Positions 7,153 to 16,029 of a stretch of DNA of 59,855 nt are shown here, one piece after another; the first letter of the stretch is position 1; each line of letters opens with the position of its first letter. Position numbers and translations under genes: made by a program. Source of the stretch: Fibrobacterota bacterium (GTDB lineage: Bacteria; Fibrobacterota; Fibrobacteria; UBA11236); the NCBI GenBank assembly GCA_028287505.1, contig JAQBPN010000010.1, forward strand, positions 1 to 59,855. The letters are read 5' to 3'. The notes under the pieces were generated by a model. It was not told where the DNA came from. It worked only from the letters and a program-made list of their open reading frames with translations, and ran no database searches.

Positions 7153-8471
7153 TCATCAAGAATCATAATGGCGTTATATGGAGGCAACGCCGCTTGCGAA
7201 GCTTTGCGCCCCCGCATATCCCGAATCACGACCGAAGGCTCAATCGGGCTTGCGCCGGCGCTCCAGGTGGGCGGCAAAATCCGGTATCCCATTGCTCCCG
7301 GTCCCTTGTCGGGTTGATGGGCGCCCTCTCCATACGCATGCCGCAGTCCTCCTAACGCCGTGGTGGCTCCGGGAATGATTTCGATTCCGGAAATCTTGGC
7401 ATGCTCGATGCGATTGATGAATCCGATTTCGATCATACCCGCGGCAACACGAATCGGAAACTCCTTCACCAAGGCCGAGTCCACCCCCACCAGCGCGGAA
7501 ATGTCGAAGGACGTCAATACCGGGGTTCCGTTCAATGTCACGTCGAAAACCCGGAATCCGGCCTTGTTGAATCCGGAGTAGGTTTCCGCGAAAAGCAGGC
7601 GTACGAAATATTCCCCGTTGGGAACGGTGAAGTTGTATTTCATAGGCGTCTTGGCCGGGTCGTTATAGCGTTCGGATTGATAGAGGGCCTGCATATCCGT
7701 GCCTTTGATCGTTCCGGGATAGGATATGGTGCCACCGCCGGTAAAATGCGCGTCCGCCTCCCAGGCCCTGCCGCGCGAATCGGTGAAGGCCGGGCCGCCG
7801 CAATCCACGCGGTAGGTGGGGGCTGCCGAATCGGGCTTTACAAAATCCAGGTAGCCGATGTTGAAGCCTCCGGTGACCACTTGGAAGCGAAGCACTTGCA
7901 AGCCGGCGCGTAACGGCACTTGCGCGATGACGCGGACGTAATCCCAATTGTGGTAGCACTCCGTTTGCGCGGGATTGCATCCGCTATTCGGCAGGGTGAT
8001 GTTTCCGAATGCCGTGGAGTCGGCGCCTTGCAGGATATCCAACCGCATTTTCGACGGGAGCGGACCTTGTACGCCAAGCTGCGCGTTAAGGGTATAGGTC
8101 CCGGCCTGCTTGACGTTCACGGTGAACTTGAGCCAATCGCCGATATTGGTCGAGCGCAAATAAATATCGCTCAAGTTGAGGGTGGCGGTGCCGCCGGGCG
8201 CGATACGATCCATCGCCGCGAAATGCATCAGGTCCACGTCGGCGGGATTGCGCGCGGTGTAATCGCCGGAGTTACCGGACGAAGAGTCGTACCACGCCAC
8301 GTTTTTCGCGCCTTGGTCGAAGCGCTCGAAATGCAATCGCCCGGGGATGGCCGGGATGGTATCCGGATATGGCGTGCCCGCATAATTGGCGGGAACTTGA
8401 GCGGATACCGGGATGAATCCATCGATTGCCAAGATGCAACCGGCTGTCAGCGCGAATTTGATGCAGAACAT
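7149..8471 (-). CDS. Secreted CBM6-malectin carbohydrate-binding protein
   Basis: A 440-residue exported protein. ATG 8471 is chosen because AAGGAG lies just upstream and a signal peptide follows (cleavage after VSAQ). Residues about 35-190 match a CBM6/CBM35-type module (GRLHFERFDQGAKNVAWYD, GDWLKFTVNV, AGTYTLNAQL). Residues about 205-355 are a malectin-type module (YRVDCGGPAFTDSRG, PNGEYFVRLLFAETY, FDVTLNG). No catalytic domain is present. The last 60 residues contain a SVVIRDMRGRK strand like a decayed sorting domain. Likely role: binding of plant or algal polysaccharide at the surface. Convergent with the preceding gene with overlapping stops. Confidence 0.8.
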   Translation of the reverse strand: MFCIKFALTAGCILAIDGFIPVSAQVPANYAGTPYPDTIPAIPGRLHFERFDQGAKNVAWYDSSSGNSGDYTARNPADVDLMHFAAMDRIAPGGTATLNLSDIYLRSTNIGDWLKFTVNVKQAGTYTLNAQLGVQGPLPSKMRLDILQGADSTAFGNITLPNSGCNPAQTECYHNWDYVRVIAQVPLRAGLQVLRFQVVTGGFNIGYLDFVKPDSAAPTYRVDCGGPAFTDSRGRAWEADAHFTGGGTISYPGTIKGTDMQALYQSERYNDPAKTPMKYNFTVPNGEYFVRLLFAETYSGFNKAGFRVFDVTLNGTPVLTSFDISALVGVDSALVKEFPIRVAAGMIEIGFINRIEHAKISGIEIIPGATTALGGLRHAYGEGAHQPDKGPGAMGYRILPPTWSAGASPIEPSVVIRDMRGRKASQAALPPYNAIMILDD

Positions 8472-8937
8472 TGGAAGCTCCTTGAACAGTCTTCCTCTTT
8501 GGTGATAGCCAAGAGGCCCCCGCCAAAAGCTATTAAAATTGAGTCGTTGGGAGAGATTCCAGGGGATCACACCAGCGAGGCTTTTAAAACCGTCGCAAAA
8601 TGGCGCATGATTGAAATCGATTGATTCAAAAACAAAAAGCGGCCAGGAAGTTCGATCCAAATGATACCTTGTTATTCGAAATCTTTTATAAAAGCAAAGC
8701 CGATTCTGAAATCGGGAGGCGTTATGACTGGAGACGAAATTTCGGAAGTATTGGATCACAATAAATTGCTGAACAATTGAGGATTCGGATGCAGCCCAGA
8801 ACCCAAAAAATGATTTCCGACCGCGGTCGGGGTTTCGGTCTCAATGTTAACTGCATCTCTGGTTTCAAACTATTTCAACAAAAGGTCCAATGCCGGATCC
8901 TGAGACCTACAAGCCGCTTCTGAAGAAAGGAATTTCC
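8472..8937. other. Gene-poor stretch
   Basis: About 465 bases with no supportable full-length gene. It holds the promoter side of the CBM6-malectin gene. It also holds an 18-codon reading frame (8724-8780, MTGDEISEVLDHNKLLNN) with GGGAGG before its ATG, which may be a remnant. Confidence 0.4.
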
Positions 8938-9039
8938 ATGAAATGCAATTATTACGATAGAAGCGGTCAATTCGTAGTTTCAATTGAAATCCTGCCCGCT
9001 GATTGCAAGATGCAAAGCCCGCCGCAGACTTCCATGTGA
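8938..9039 (+). CDS. Possible 33-residue leader peptide upstream of the hydrolase
   Basis: ATG 8938 follows AAAGGAA and reads MKCNYYDRSGQFVVSIEIL to a TGA at 9037-9039. The last codons read ATG TGA, overlapping a GTG start (9036) of the hydrolase in another frame, an arrangement typical of translational coupling. The peptide has no recognised family. It may instead be untranslated. Confidence 0.3.
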   Translation: MKCNYYDRSGQFVVSIEILPADCKMQSPPQTSM

Positions 9040-9713
9040 CTTCCCGCGAAACCAAGAAGAAACCGGTACTCTATTTTTTCCCGGGACTGGGCGCGGATGC
9101 GTCATTGGCCCCCATGCATCTTATCCCGGGTTACGAAATCCATTGGATCGAATGGCCCAAAAGGTTCGGCGCGAGCTGGGATGGGTTCATCCGGGAATTG
9201 ATGGATGAAAACGATATTGAAGAGAATGCGGTTTACGTGGGAATTTCCTTTGGAGGATTGGTAGCGCAGCGGATGGCGCAAGAGATCAGGCCGCGAAAAA
9301 TCATTTTCGTGGGATCTTTGCAAACCTCCAGGTCCATTTCGTTTCCTTTCCGTCTTTTATCTCCTTTCGTCCCCATCCTTCCACGGTTCTGCTTCAGGTT
9401 GGGCTTGCTGCCAAGGTGGCTGATCCGTTATTTTTTCGGAATCAAGAGACCGGAGGACGTCGGCTTGTTCTATCGCATGGCGGAAAAGTTAAATGGCATG
9501 AAAGCCAAAAAGCTGGTTGAGTTGGCTCTTTCCGAAAAGGATGGGCCCGATGGGACGATACCTACATTGAGCATCCACGGAATGAACGACAAAATCATAC
9601 CGGCCGCAAATCGGTTCGTCGACATTGAAATCCATGGTGGCGGGCATTTGATTTCCATGACCCATCCAAAACAGGTAAACGAGGCTATTTCGAAGCATTT
9701 GCCCGGGGATTGA
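9036..9713 (+). CDS. Alpha/beta hydrolase of unknown substrate
   Basis: About 225 residues from GTG 9036; an in-frame TTG at 9003 would add 11 residues and no ATG is available upstream of the conserved core. The fold shows an opening PVLYFFPGLGAD oxyanion loop, the nucleophile elbow GISFGG (Ser about 71), an acid loop GMNDKIIP and a final GGGHLISMTHP histidine. This is the order of a serine alpha/beta hydrolase. The middle lid region is basic and hydrophobic. No signal peptide, so it is cytoplasmic. Confidence 0.8.
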   Translation: MTSRETKKKPVLYFFPGLGADASLAPMHLIPGYEIHWIEWPKRFGASWDGFIRELMDENDIEENAVYVGISFGGLVAQRMAQEIRPRKIIFVGSLQTSRSISFPFRLLSPFVPILPRFCFRLGLLPRWLIRYFFGIKRPEDVGLFYRMAEKLNGMKAKKLVELALSEKDGPDGTIPTLSIHGMNDKIIPAANRFVDIEIHGGGHLISMTHPKQVNEAISKHLPGD

Positions 9714-9764
9714 TGCGCTTTGGATCTAGATTGGATAGGGACCACCAAAACGGGGATTGAACGC

Positions 9765-10085
9765 ATGAGCAGGAACAAGAAGATATTCTACATCGGCCTC
9801 GGGTTCGGGGTGGCCTTGGTTTTCCTTTTCATTTTTCGCGCCTGGAAGAATCGGGATACCCGGCCCACGCTCGAGGATGCCGAAGCGAAATTCAAGGAGA
9901 CCTATCCCGGGGTGCGGATCCTGAATCTGAAAATCACGGAAGACGAAATCTATGCGCGCAATTTCCTCTTCCAATATCTGAAGCCGGGAAGCGAAACGGG
10001 CAAGAGCATCGAAATCCAGTTCATGAAAGAGAAGGAGACGGGGCGCTGGGTTCCCGCTCCCCCGGCTCCCGCGGATTTGAAATAG
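9765..10085 (+). CDS. Small single-pass membrane protein, unknown function
   Basis: A 106-residue product from ATG 9765; the longer in-frame start at 9720 would put 15 polar residues before the anchor. Residues 6-26 are one transmembrane helix (IFYIGLGFGVALVFLFIF), then a charged soluble domain with LEDAEAKFKETYPGVRILNLKITEDE and a Pro/Ala tail. It is 12 bases upstream of another single-pass protein and probably in one operon with it. No family recognised. Confidence 0.6.
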   Translation: MSRNKKIFYIGLGFGVALVFLFIFRAWKNRDTRPTLEDAEAKFKETYPGVRILNLKITEDEIYARNFLFQYLKPGSETGKSIEIQFMKEKETGRWVPAPPAPADLK

Positions 10086-10097
10086 GGCGTCGGAGAA

Positions 10098-10496
10098 ATG
10101 GCGAAGAAAAACCGAGCCCTGCTCGCCGTCTTGGGTCCCATGGGTCTTGGCATAGCCACGGCTCTGATTTTCCTGGCCGTTTACCTGGGCAAGAACAAGT
10201 CGATCGTCACCATCAAGAACGAGACCGGCCTGGATCTTATGGGAGGGCAGTTGAGGATCACCTCATTGCCCAAGGAACAGGAAGTGGGGGAAATCAAAAG
10301 CAACGACAGCGCGAAGGTCCAGTTCGAAAAATTCGGGGATGGCCGCTACGTATTTTCCGGGCAGTTCAAGGGCGGGAAAACCATGTTGGACTCGGGAGGA
10401 TACGTGACTTCCGGGGCGTCCTACAAGGATGTCATTCTACTCAAGACCCGGAACGATTCCCTGGTGGCGGACTTCAGGCAAAAGGTCTACAAATGA
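10098..10496 (+). CDS. Single-pass membrane protein, unknown function
   Basis: A 132-residue protein with GGAG before the ATG and one N-terminal transmembrane helix (residues 8-30). The rest is a soluble beta-rich domain (IVTIKNETGLDLMGGQLRITSLP, FGDGRYVFSGQFKGG) likely facing the periplasm. It follows the previous membrane protein by 12 bases. No family recognised. Confidence 0.65.
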   Translation: MAKKNRALLAVLGPMGLGIATALIFLAVYLGKNKSIVTIKNETGLDLMGGQLRITSLPKEQEVGEIKSNDSAKVQFEKFGDGRYVFSGQFKGGKTMLDSGGYVTSGASYKDVILLKTRNDSLVADFRQKVYK

Positions 10497-10545
10497 CGGG
10501 AACACGCAAACGATCCGGGTGACGGGATGCGCGCCGGATCCTGGT

Positions 10546-10767
10546 TTACGGGGAGGCGATTTTATCGACTTCCAGCCGGTATTTGGCGGTGAGGGCGATA
10601 ACGTGCTTGGGGACGTCCGGACAAGCGGACATGTCCTTGCCGAGGTTTTCAAAAAGAGCATCCATTTTTCCGCGTTTGATTCCGCTCGAAAAGCAGTTCT
10701 TTCCATCGGCGTATTCGGTGATTGCCGTGCGAAGGCCGGCTTTTGAATTGGGTAGGGGGGTTGCCAT
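10546..10767 (-). CDS. Small soluble hypothetical protein
   Basis: A 73-residue protein with a strong AAAGGAAA ribosome site seven bases before ATG 10767. The sequence looks helical (ALFENLGKDMSACPDVPKHVIALTAKYRLEVDK) with two cysteines. No signal peptide or family recognised. It lies antisense to its neighbours. Confidence 0.6.
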   Translation of the reverse strand: MATPLPNSKAGLRTAITEYADGKNCFSSGIKRGKMDALFENLGKDMSACPDVPKHVIALTAKYRLEVDKIASP

Positions 10768-10820
10768 CGGTTTCCTTTAAGGTGCTGGATTGGTAAATAT
10801 AATCGTTCTTAGGGAGATGT

Positions 10821-11177
10821 ATGCAAGGCAGGCCGACCGTGTATGAGCACTTTTACCAGCCCATCCTACCTACGCGGGAGTTTTTCAAGCGATTGGCCAG
10901 GCATGGCGGATTCGCCTCGGCTTTCCTCCTGTTCTCGCTGGCTTTGGGAATGTTGGGCTATCACGCTCTGGCGGGGCTTTCCTGGATCGACTCTTTCGTG
11001 AATGCGAGCATGATTTTGACGGGAATGGGACCGGTAACCCAAATGGTAACGTGGGGCTCCAAGTTGTTTTCCGGCCTGTATGCGTTGTATAGCGGGATCG
11101 CCTTTCTGAGCGCGGTGGGAATTTTTTTCGCCCCGATACTGCATCGAACCCTCCATCATTTTCATCTGGAACGCTGA
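10821..11177 (+). CDS. Integral membrane protein with two-TM pore-like topology
   Basis: A 118-residue protein with GGGAG before the ATG. A basic N-terminus is followed by TM1 (ASAFLLFSLALGMLGYHALAG), a short re-entrant-looking segment (SWIDSFVNASMILTGMGPV) and TM2 (LYALYSGIAFLSAVGIFFAPIL). This helix-loop-helix plan recalls two-TM ion-channel pores, but there is no K+ filter TVGYG; TGMGP sits at that position. Similar unnamed proteins occur widely in soil bacteria. The function is unknown. Confidence 0.65.
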   Translation: MQGRPTVYEHFYQPILPTREFFKRLARHGGFASAFLLFSLALGMLGYHALAGLSWIDSFVNASMILTGMGPVTQMVTWGSKLFSGLYALYSGIAFLSAVGIFFAPILHRTLHHFHLER

Positions 11178-11308
11178 GCCGATGGGCGGTTCCCGGGTTA
11201 TTTTCTAACCTTAAGGCGTTCGCCAACAGCTTTGAAAATGAGGCCTCCAAGGCCTTTGGGTCCCAAGGGGCCGATTGATTCCGGTGGATTTTCACAACGA
11301 GGTTCTTG

Positions 11309-12316
11309 ATGCCGCGTAAACTGCCCGTCCAAAAATGGATGAAAACCTTCAGATGTTGGGTCGACAATTCCATCCGGGGCGTCCGCCACCCGTTCTACGC
11401 TTCCTTCAAAGTCACCAATCGCTGTCAGTTCACCTGCTCGTTCTGCAATATCTGGAAGATGGACAAGAAGGATCTCGATACGGAAGTGATGGTGAAAATC
11501 CTGCAGAACCTCGGGCGCTCCTCGGTGCTGCTGGTCAGCTTCGAGGGCGGGGAGCCGTTGCTGCGGAAAGACATCCTCGAGCTTCTGCAGGAGGCGCGCC
11601 GCCAGCCTTTCTACGTGATGTTCACCACCAGCCAGAAGAACATCGACAAGTATCCCTGGCTCGAGTACGCGAAGTACATCGACTTCCTGGAAATCTCCAT
11701 CGATGAGGGACATGACAATCTGAAGCTGTTCCATAAGTTGAAGGAGATGTGCGGATTCGGAATGGACGTAACCGTCCAGACCGTGGTCCGCGAAGAGGAC
11801 CTGGACTTCATGGAGGAAAAAGTGCTCGCTTGCATCGAGGCGGGCGCGAGGATTCTCCTGATGCCGGCCGTGGTGCTTGAGAACTCCATCCATTCGTATC
11901 CTCCGTTCCAGAAATTCGAAGTCGAAGTGAAACGCCTCAAGCGGAAATATCCCTCGAGCATCATCACCCCCAACGGATATTTCCGGCGCGTCCGCATGAA
12001 GACCGGCGGCTGCCAGCCGGACAATCTGGTCATCAATGCGGATGGGACCCTGGCCTATCCTTGCCGGCCCCGCGAGGACCGCGGGATCCGGATGGATGAG
12101 GTCGATTTGACAAGCTATCTGGAGACGCCGGCGGCCATCGACGCCAGGAAGGTGATGGGAAGCTGCGAGCGGCAATGCGGATGGTATCAGTATTTCGCCA
12201 CCCCGGCTTTCAGCAGCCTTCGCGATATGCCCGACGCCATCTATCCTTACGTGCACAGTTTTCTGGGACTCAAGAAGGTACGGAAAACCGCGGAGCCGGC
12301 AACCGTTTCGAAGTGA
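11309..12316 (+). CDS. Radical SAM protein with C-terminal cysteine cluster
   Basis: A 335-residue enzyme starting at ATG 11309. The radical SAM signature CxxxCxxC is Cys39, Cys43, Cys46 (RCQFTCSFCNIW), followed by the SAM-binding FEGGEPLLR motif. The last third holds more cysteines (GGCQPD, YPCRP, GSCERQCGW), as in SPASM-like or HpnH/DUF3463-type members that bind an auxiliary cluster. So a 4Fe-4S enzyme making a 5'-deoxyadenosyl radical; the substrate is unknown. The downstream 85- and 137-residue genes may be co-transcribed. Confidence 0.8.
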   Translation: MPRKLPVQKWMKTFRCWVDNSIRGVRHPFYASFKVTNRCQFTCSFCNIWKMDKKDLDTEVMVKILQNLGRSSVLLVSFEGGEPLLRKDILELLQEARRQPFYVMFTTSQKNIDKYPWLEYAKYIDFLEISIDEGHDNLKLFHKLKEMCGFGMDVTVQTVVREEDLDFMEEKVLACIEAGARILLMPAVVLENSIHSYPPFQKFEVEVKRLKRKYPSSIITPNGYFRRVRMKTGGCQPDNLVINADGTLAYPCRPREDRGIRMDEVDLTSYLETPAAIDARKVMGSCERQCGWYQYFATPAFSSLRDMPDAIYPYVHSFLGLKKVRKTAEPATVSK

Positions 12317-12389
12317 AATACGGAGCATCGAGCCCATAATCGCCCCGGGCCCAATTCAACATCGTTATGCAGAACAGGAATACTTAATC

Positions 12390-12647
12390 GTGATTACCAA
12401 GGAAAAGCTGGAGAGATACAAGAAGTTCAAAGGCGACGTGGACAAATGGGTATTCTCCCAGAAAGACGGGGCCGATGAGGTGATGAACGGCGCGGATTGG
12501 TCCGAGATCGACAAGCTGATGCAGCGGTTGAAGATCGAGAAGAACGGATTCGCGAGCCAGGATTACCGGACCGAAACCGAACGCGTCATGAAAAAAACAG
12601 TCGAGAGCGGCGAGGCCATCAAGATGGCCAAGGAAATGGATTTCTAA
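12390..12647 (+). CDS. Small soluble hypothetical protein
   Basis: An 85-residue, charged, helical protein with a GTG start (12390) after AGGAA. No signal peptide, no recognised family. It is followed after 20 bases by a membrane-anchored protein in the same direction, so the two are probably co-transcribed. Confidence 0.55.
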   Translation: MITKEKLERYKKFKGDVDKWVFSQKDGADEVMNGADWSEIDKLMQRLKIEKNGFASQDYRTETERVMKKTVESGEAIKMAKEMDF

Positions 12648-12667
12648 AGGGGGCCTTTTTTCCGACG

Positions 12668-13081
12668 ATGAAAACGATCAAATGGATTTTGGCCGTTTAT
12701 CTGATCGGATGGCTGGGGATGTGGGCCATCCAGAGAACGACCGGAAGCGAAATCATCCGGATCCCCGGAGTCACCAGGAAAACATCCGAGATCGGCTTCG
12801 CGCCGCGATCCGAACGGGAAGCCCTGGTTTCGAGAAAAGCCAAGGTCGGCTACAACGTGATCCTCTCCCATCGCTTTCCCTGGTTCCTCCCCAAAACCAT
12901 GTCGAGCGTCTGCAAGTACGACAACATCGCCGAGAACAAAGGCCTGCTGGTCGTCAGGAACGATCCCGCCAACCTGCTGGTAACCTGCATGGGACGGGGG
13001 GAGGCGACCCTGCGCTGCATGGATACCCGATGGATCCTCTCCTGCGACGAGGCGAACCGGATGTCGTTCCGGGAAGAATGA
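12668..13081 (+). CDS. Membrane-anchored hypothetical protein
   Basis: A 137-residue product. ATG 12668 gives a signal anchor (IKWILAVYLIGWLGMWAI, residues 4-21); a longer reading frame upstream overlaps the previous gene and is not used. The periplasmic part has four cysteines (SSVCKYD, VTCMGRG, LRCMD, LSCDE), consistent with two disulfides. No family recognised. Confidence 0.6.
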   Translation: MKTIKWILAVYLIGWLGMWAIQRTTGSEIIRIPGVTRKTSEIGFAPRSEREALVSRKAKVGYNVILSHRFPWFLPKTMSSVCKYDNIAENKGLLVVRNDPANLLVTCMGRGEATLRCMDTRWILSCDEANRMSFREE

Positions 13082-13285
13082 TCCCCGCCGGGCCCGCGCC
13101 CCGCACCCCGTGAAGTTTGGGGTTGCTTCAGAATCCGAAGCAACGGCCGCGATTCCATCCAACGCCCATCGCACCAGAAACCGCGTCTGCTCTCGCTTAC
13201 GAAGCAAAGATTGAGCGGTATTTCCCCCGGCTTCCCGCGCGGCTGAGCTTATCTTTATCAAGCTTCGGTTTCCTGTGGGGGTAAC

Positions 13286-15046
13286 ATGCTTCTTTCCGGT
13301 CCTCGTCTGTTCACGGGCATATCCATCCTGTTTCTCTCCGCGTCCGCGCATGCGCAGACTCCGGGCGATCGCGATCATCTGAATGCGGTGCATCCCGGGT
13401 ATACGCTTACGGGCGTGGCGCCGGCGGGATTGCAACCGGGGGTTTCCGGAATGGACTTCCTTGCGGACGGCCGCCTGGTCATCTGCACCTGGGGCGGAGA
13501 TCACCGGACGCTGGTGCCGCCCTCCAAGAAGGGCGAGGTCTATATCCTGAGCAACGTGGCGCAGGATGATTCTTCCAAAGTCACCTTCACCAAATTCGCG
13601 ACCGGAATGCAGGAACCCCTGGGCCTCAAGGTGGTCAACGACACCATCTACCTGTCCGAGCGCCAGGCTTTGGCCGTGCTCGCGGACAAGAACAAGAACG
13701 GAGTCCTGGATTCGGGCGAGTACCGGAAACTGGCGGCCTATACCGCCGGCGGCCAGCGCCACGAGTTCTTTTTCGGCCTGGTCTATAAGGATGGTTTCTT
13801 TTACGGGGCCCATTCCCTGTCCCTGGCGACCGGCGGCAACGCCGCGGTCCCCCAGCCCGACGCCAACCGCGGCACCTATGTGAAGATCGAGAAGGCCACG
13901 GGCAAAACCGAATTCATCGCCGGCGGCACGCGCGAGCCTTTCGGCTTTGTGATGAATCCCGCGGGGGAAATCTTCTCCACGGAGGTGCAAGGCACCTGGA
14001 ACCCGGCCTGCGCCTTCACGCAGGTGCGCCCCGGCCGCTTCTACGGGCATCCCCAGCCGGGCCAGTCGCCTCCCAATCCCTGGGACACCATGCCCTACAA
14101 CGCGCCCGCCGTGCTGCTTCCCGAGAGCGAAATCGCCAACGCCCCCGGGGAACCCGTGTACGTGGACAAGGGGATCTTCCAGGGCCAGTATCTCTACGGA
14201 GACGTCACCTACGGCGGCATCCAACGCGTTTTCCTGGAGAAGATCGGCCAGGACTATCAGGGGGGCGTGGTGCGCTTCTCGGCCGGATTCATGGGCGGAG
14301 TCAGCCGCCTCAAGTTCGGCCCCAACGGGGATCTGTACGTGGGCCAGATCGGCGACGCGGACGGCAACTGGAACGAGCCGGGCCGGAAACTCTACGGATT
14401 GCAGAAGCTGAAAGCCAACGGCAAGACGACTTTCGAGATGCTCAGCGTGCATTCGCGGCCCAAGGGCATGGAGATAGAGTTCACGGAACCGGTGGCGCTG
14501 GACGCGGACCAGGCGGCCAAGTACGAGGTGAAGAGCTGGACCTATATCCGCACGGCCGACTACGGGGGCAACAAGGAAAACAACAAGACCCTGGCAGTCA
14601 CCAAGGTGCAGGTGGACGCAACGCGCAAAAAGGTTTACCTGGAAGTGGCCGGCCTGGCCACGGGCAATCTGATCTACATCCGGCTGGCGGGCCTCAAGTC
14701 GGCGACGGGAGGCGGCGCCTGGTCCACGGAAGCCTGGTATACCCTGAATGCTTTCGGATCCGGCGAACCCTTCGAAGGATCCACGGCGGTGGCTCCCGCT
14801 CCGGGCCGGTTGCCTTCCCGGGCCTTCACCATCGGCAGGGCTGGGGACGATTTCCGCTTCCGGGTCGATGCCGGGGGCGCTTATGTCCTGCGGGTCTCGG
14901 ACGCGCGCGGCGCGCTGGTGGCAGAGTTCCGGGGCCAAGCCGCCGGAGTGCGGTCGCTGCCCCTCAGGAACCTGTCCCGCGGCCTGTATGCGGCCACCTT
15001 GGTTTCCGAAGCCGGAAGCCTGAGCAAGGCCTTCGCCAACTACTGA
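13286..15046 (+). CDS. Secreted beta-propeller (sorbosone/glucose dehydrogenase-like) with C-terminal sorting-like domain
   Basis: A 586-residue exported protein, signal peptide cleaved after AHAQ. Residues about 40-390 show propeller repeats (GMDFLADGRLVICTWGGD, GEVYIL, EPLGLKVVNDTIYLSE, LKFGPNGDLYVGQIG) like PQQ-type sugar/sorbosone dehydrogenases. Residues about 400-490 form a Big/Fn3-like domain. The last 75 residues (YVLRVSDARGALVAEF ... LSRGLYAATLVSEAGSLSKAF) have the shape of a type IX secretion C-terminal domain (v-x-D-x-G; G-x-Y). Likely a surface or secreted oxidoreductase or sugar-binding propeller. Cofactor residues were not checked. Confidence 0.75.
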   Translation: MLLSGPRLFTGISILFLSASAHAQTPGDRDHLNAVHPGYTLTGVAPAGLQPGVSGMDFLADGRLVICTWGGDHRTLVPPSKKGEVYILSNVAQDDSSKVTFTKFATGMQEPLGLKVVNDTIYLSERQALAVLADKNKNGVLDSGEYRKLAAYTAGGQRHEFFFGLVYKDGFFYGAHSLSLATGGNAAVPQPDANRGTYVKIEKATGKTEFIAGGTREPFGFVMNPAGEIFSTEVQGTWNPACAFTQVRPGRFYGHPQPGQSPPNPWDTMPYNAPAVLLPESEIANAPGEPVYVDKGIFQGQYLYGDVTYGGIQRVFLEKIGQDYQGGVVRFSAGFMGGVSRLKFGPNGDLYVGQIGDADGNWNEPGRKLYGLQKLKANGKTTFEMLSVHSRPKGMEIEFTEPVALDADQAAKYEVKSWTYIRTADYGGNKENNKTLAVTKVQVDATRKKVYLEVAGLATGNLIYIRLAGLKSATGGGAWSTEAWYTLNAFGSGEPFEGSTAVAPAPGRLPSRAFTIGRAGDDFRFRVDAGGAYVLRVSDARGALVAEFRGQAAGVRSLPLRNLSRGLYAATLVSEAGSLSKAFANY

Positions 15047-15092
15047 AGGGCCGCCCGGCGGATTACGGAACGGGCCCGAGCGGGCCCGGGTT

Positions 15093-16028
15093 TCACTCGA
15101 TGATTCTGGAGTCTTCCGCGGTCTCGGGGCCGCCGCCGCGCAGCAGGCTGTTGCCTTCGAACTCGCGGGTGCGATCGATGGCGCTCGCGTCCAGCCAATC
15201 CGATTCCTTCATCTGCCCGCTCTGCCCGTAGGCGGCGAGCGCGTTGGCGTAGCACATGGCGTGCACGGCCGCTTCCGAAAGGCCGCTGGCGATCATCAGG
15301 TCCGCGGTCTTGGGCACCGCCAGGGCATCGCTGATGCCCCAGTCCGCGCTGGAGTCCACGATCACGCGATCGGAGCCGTAGTGCTTGGCGATTTCCACCA
15401 TGCGCTTGTTGCCCATCTTGGTCTTGGGATAGATGGTGAAGGCCGCCCAGAAACCGCGGTCCAGCACTTCCTTGCAGGTCTCTTCGTTGTTGTGGTCGAT
15501 GACCACCTTGGAGGGCGGAATCCCGTGCTCCATGCACACGTCCATGCTGCGCGAGGTGCCCACCTTCTTGTTGCGGTGGGGCGTGTGGATCATCACGGGC
15601 AGATCCATCTCCTTGGCCAGCTCCAATTGGATGCGGAAGAATTTCTCCTCCGCCTTGGTCATCTCATCGTACCCGATCTCGCCGATGGCCACCACGCCTT
15701 CCTTGCCCGCGAAGCGCGGCAGAAGTTCGATGACCTCCTCGGCCAGGGCCTCGTTGTTGGCTTCCTTGGAGTTGAGGCCGATGGTGCAATAGTGCTTGAT
15801 GCCGAACTGGGACGCGCGAAAACGCTCGAAGCCGACCAGGCAGGAGAAGTAGTCCTTGAAGGTGCCTATTTCCGTGCGGGGCTGCCCGGTCCAGAAAGCG
15901 GGTTCGATCACGGCCACCACGCCCGCGTTGGCCATGGCCTGATAGTCGTCCGTGGTGCGGGACACCATGTGGATGTGCGGATCGATGAGTTTGCGGAGGC
16001 GGTTGGAAGGGCGGGGTTCGTTGGCCAT
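15093..16028 (-). CDS. eboB: TatD-family metal hydrolase, EboB-like
   Basis: A 311-residue TIM-barrel amidohydrolase. An N-terminal DPHIHM metal motif, a mid-protein GEIGYDE glutamate, PVMIHTPH and VVIDHNNEE histidines and a final VDSSADWG aspartate give the metal-ligand order of TatD-type enzymes. It starts one base after the stop of the EboA-like gene, so the two are co-transcribed. In ebo clusters a TatD-like hydrolase (EboB) accompanies EboA, which supports this assignment over a DNase TatD. The usual partners eboC-F are not nearby. The substrate is unknown. Confidence 0.7.
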   Translation of the reverse strand: MANEPRPSNRLRKLIDPHIHMVSRTTDDYQAMANAGVVAVIEPAFWTGQPRTEIGTFKDYFSCLVGFERFRASQFGIKHYCTIGLNSKEANNEALAEEVIELLPRFAGKEGVVAIGEIGYDEMTKAEEKFFRIQLELAKEMDLPVMIHTPHRNKKVGTSRSMDVCMEHGIPPSKVVIDHNNEETCKEVLDRGFWAAFTIYPKTKMGNKRMVEIAKHYGSDRVIVDSSADWGISDALAVPKTADLMIASGLSEAAVHAMCYANALAAYGQSGQMKESDWLDASAIDRTREFEGNSLLRGGGPETAEDSRIIE

Positions 16029-16029
16029 G

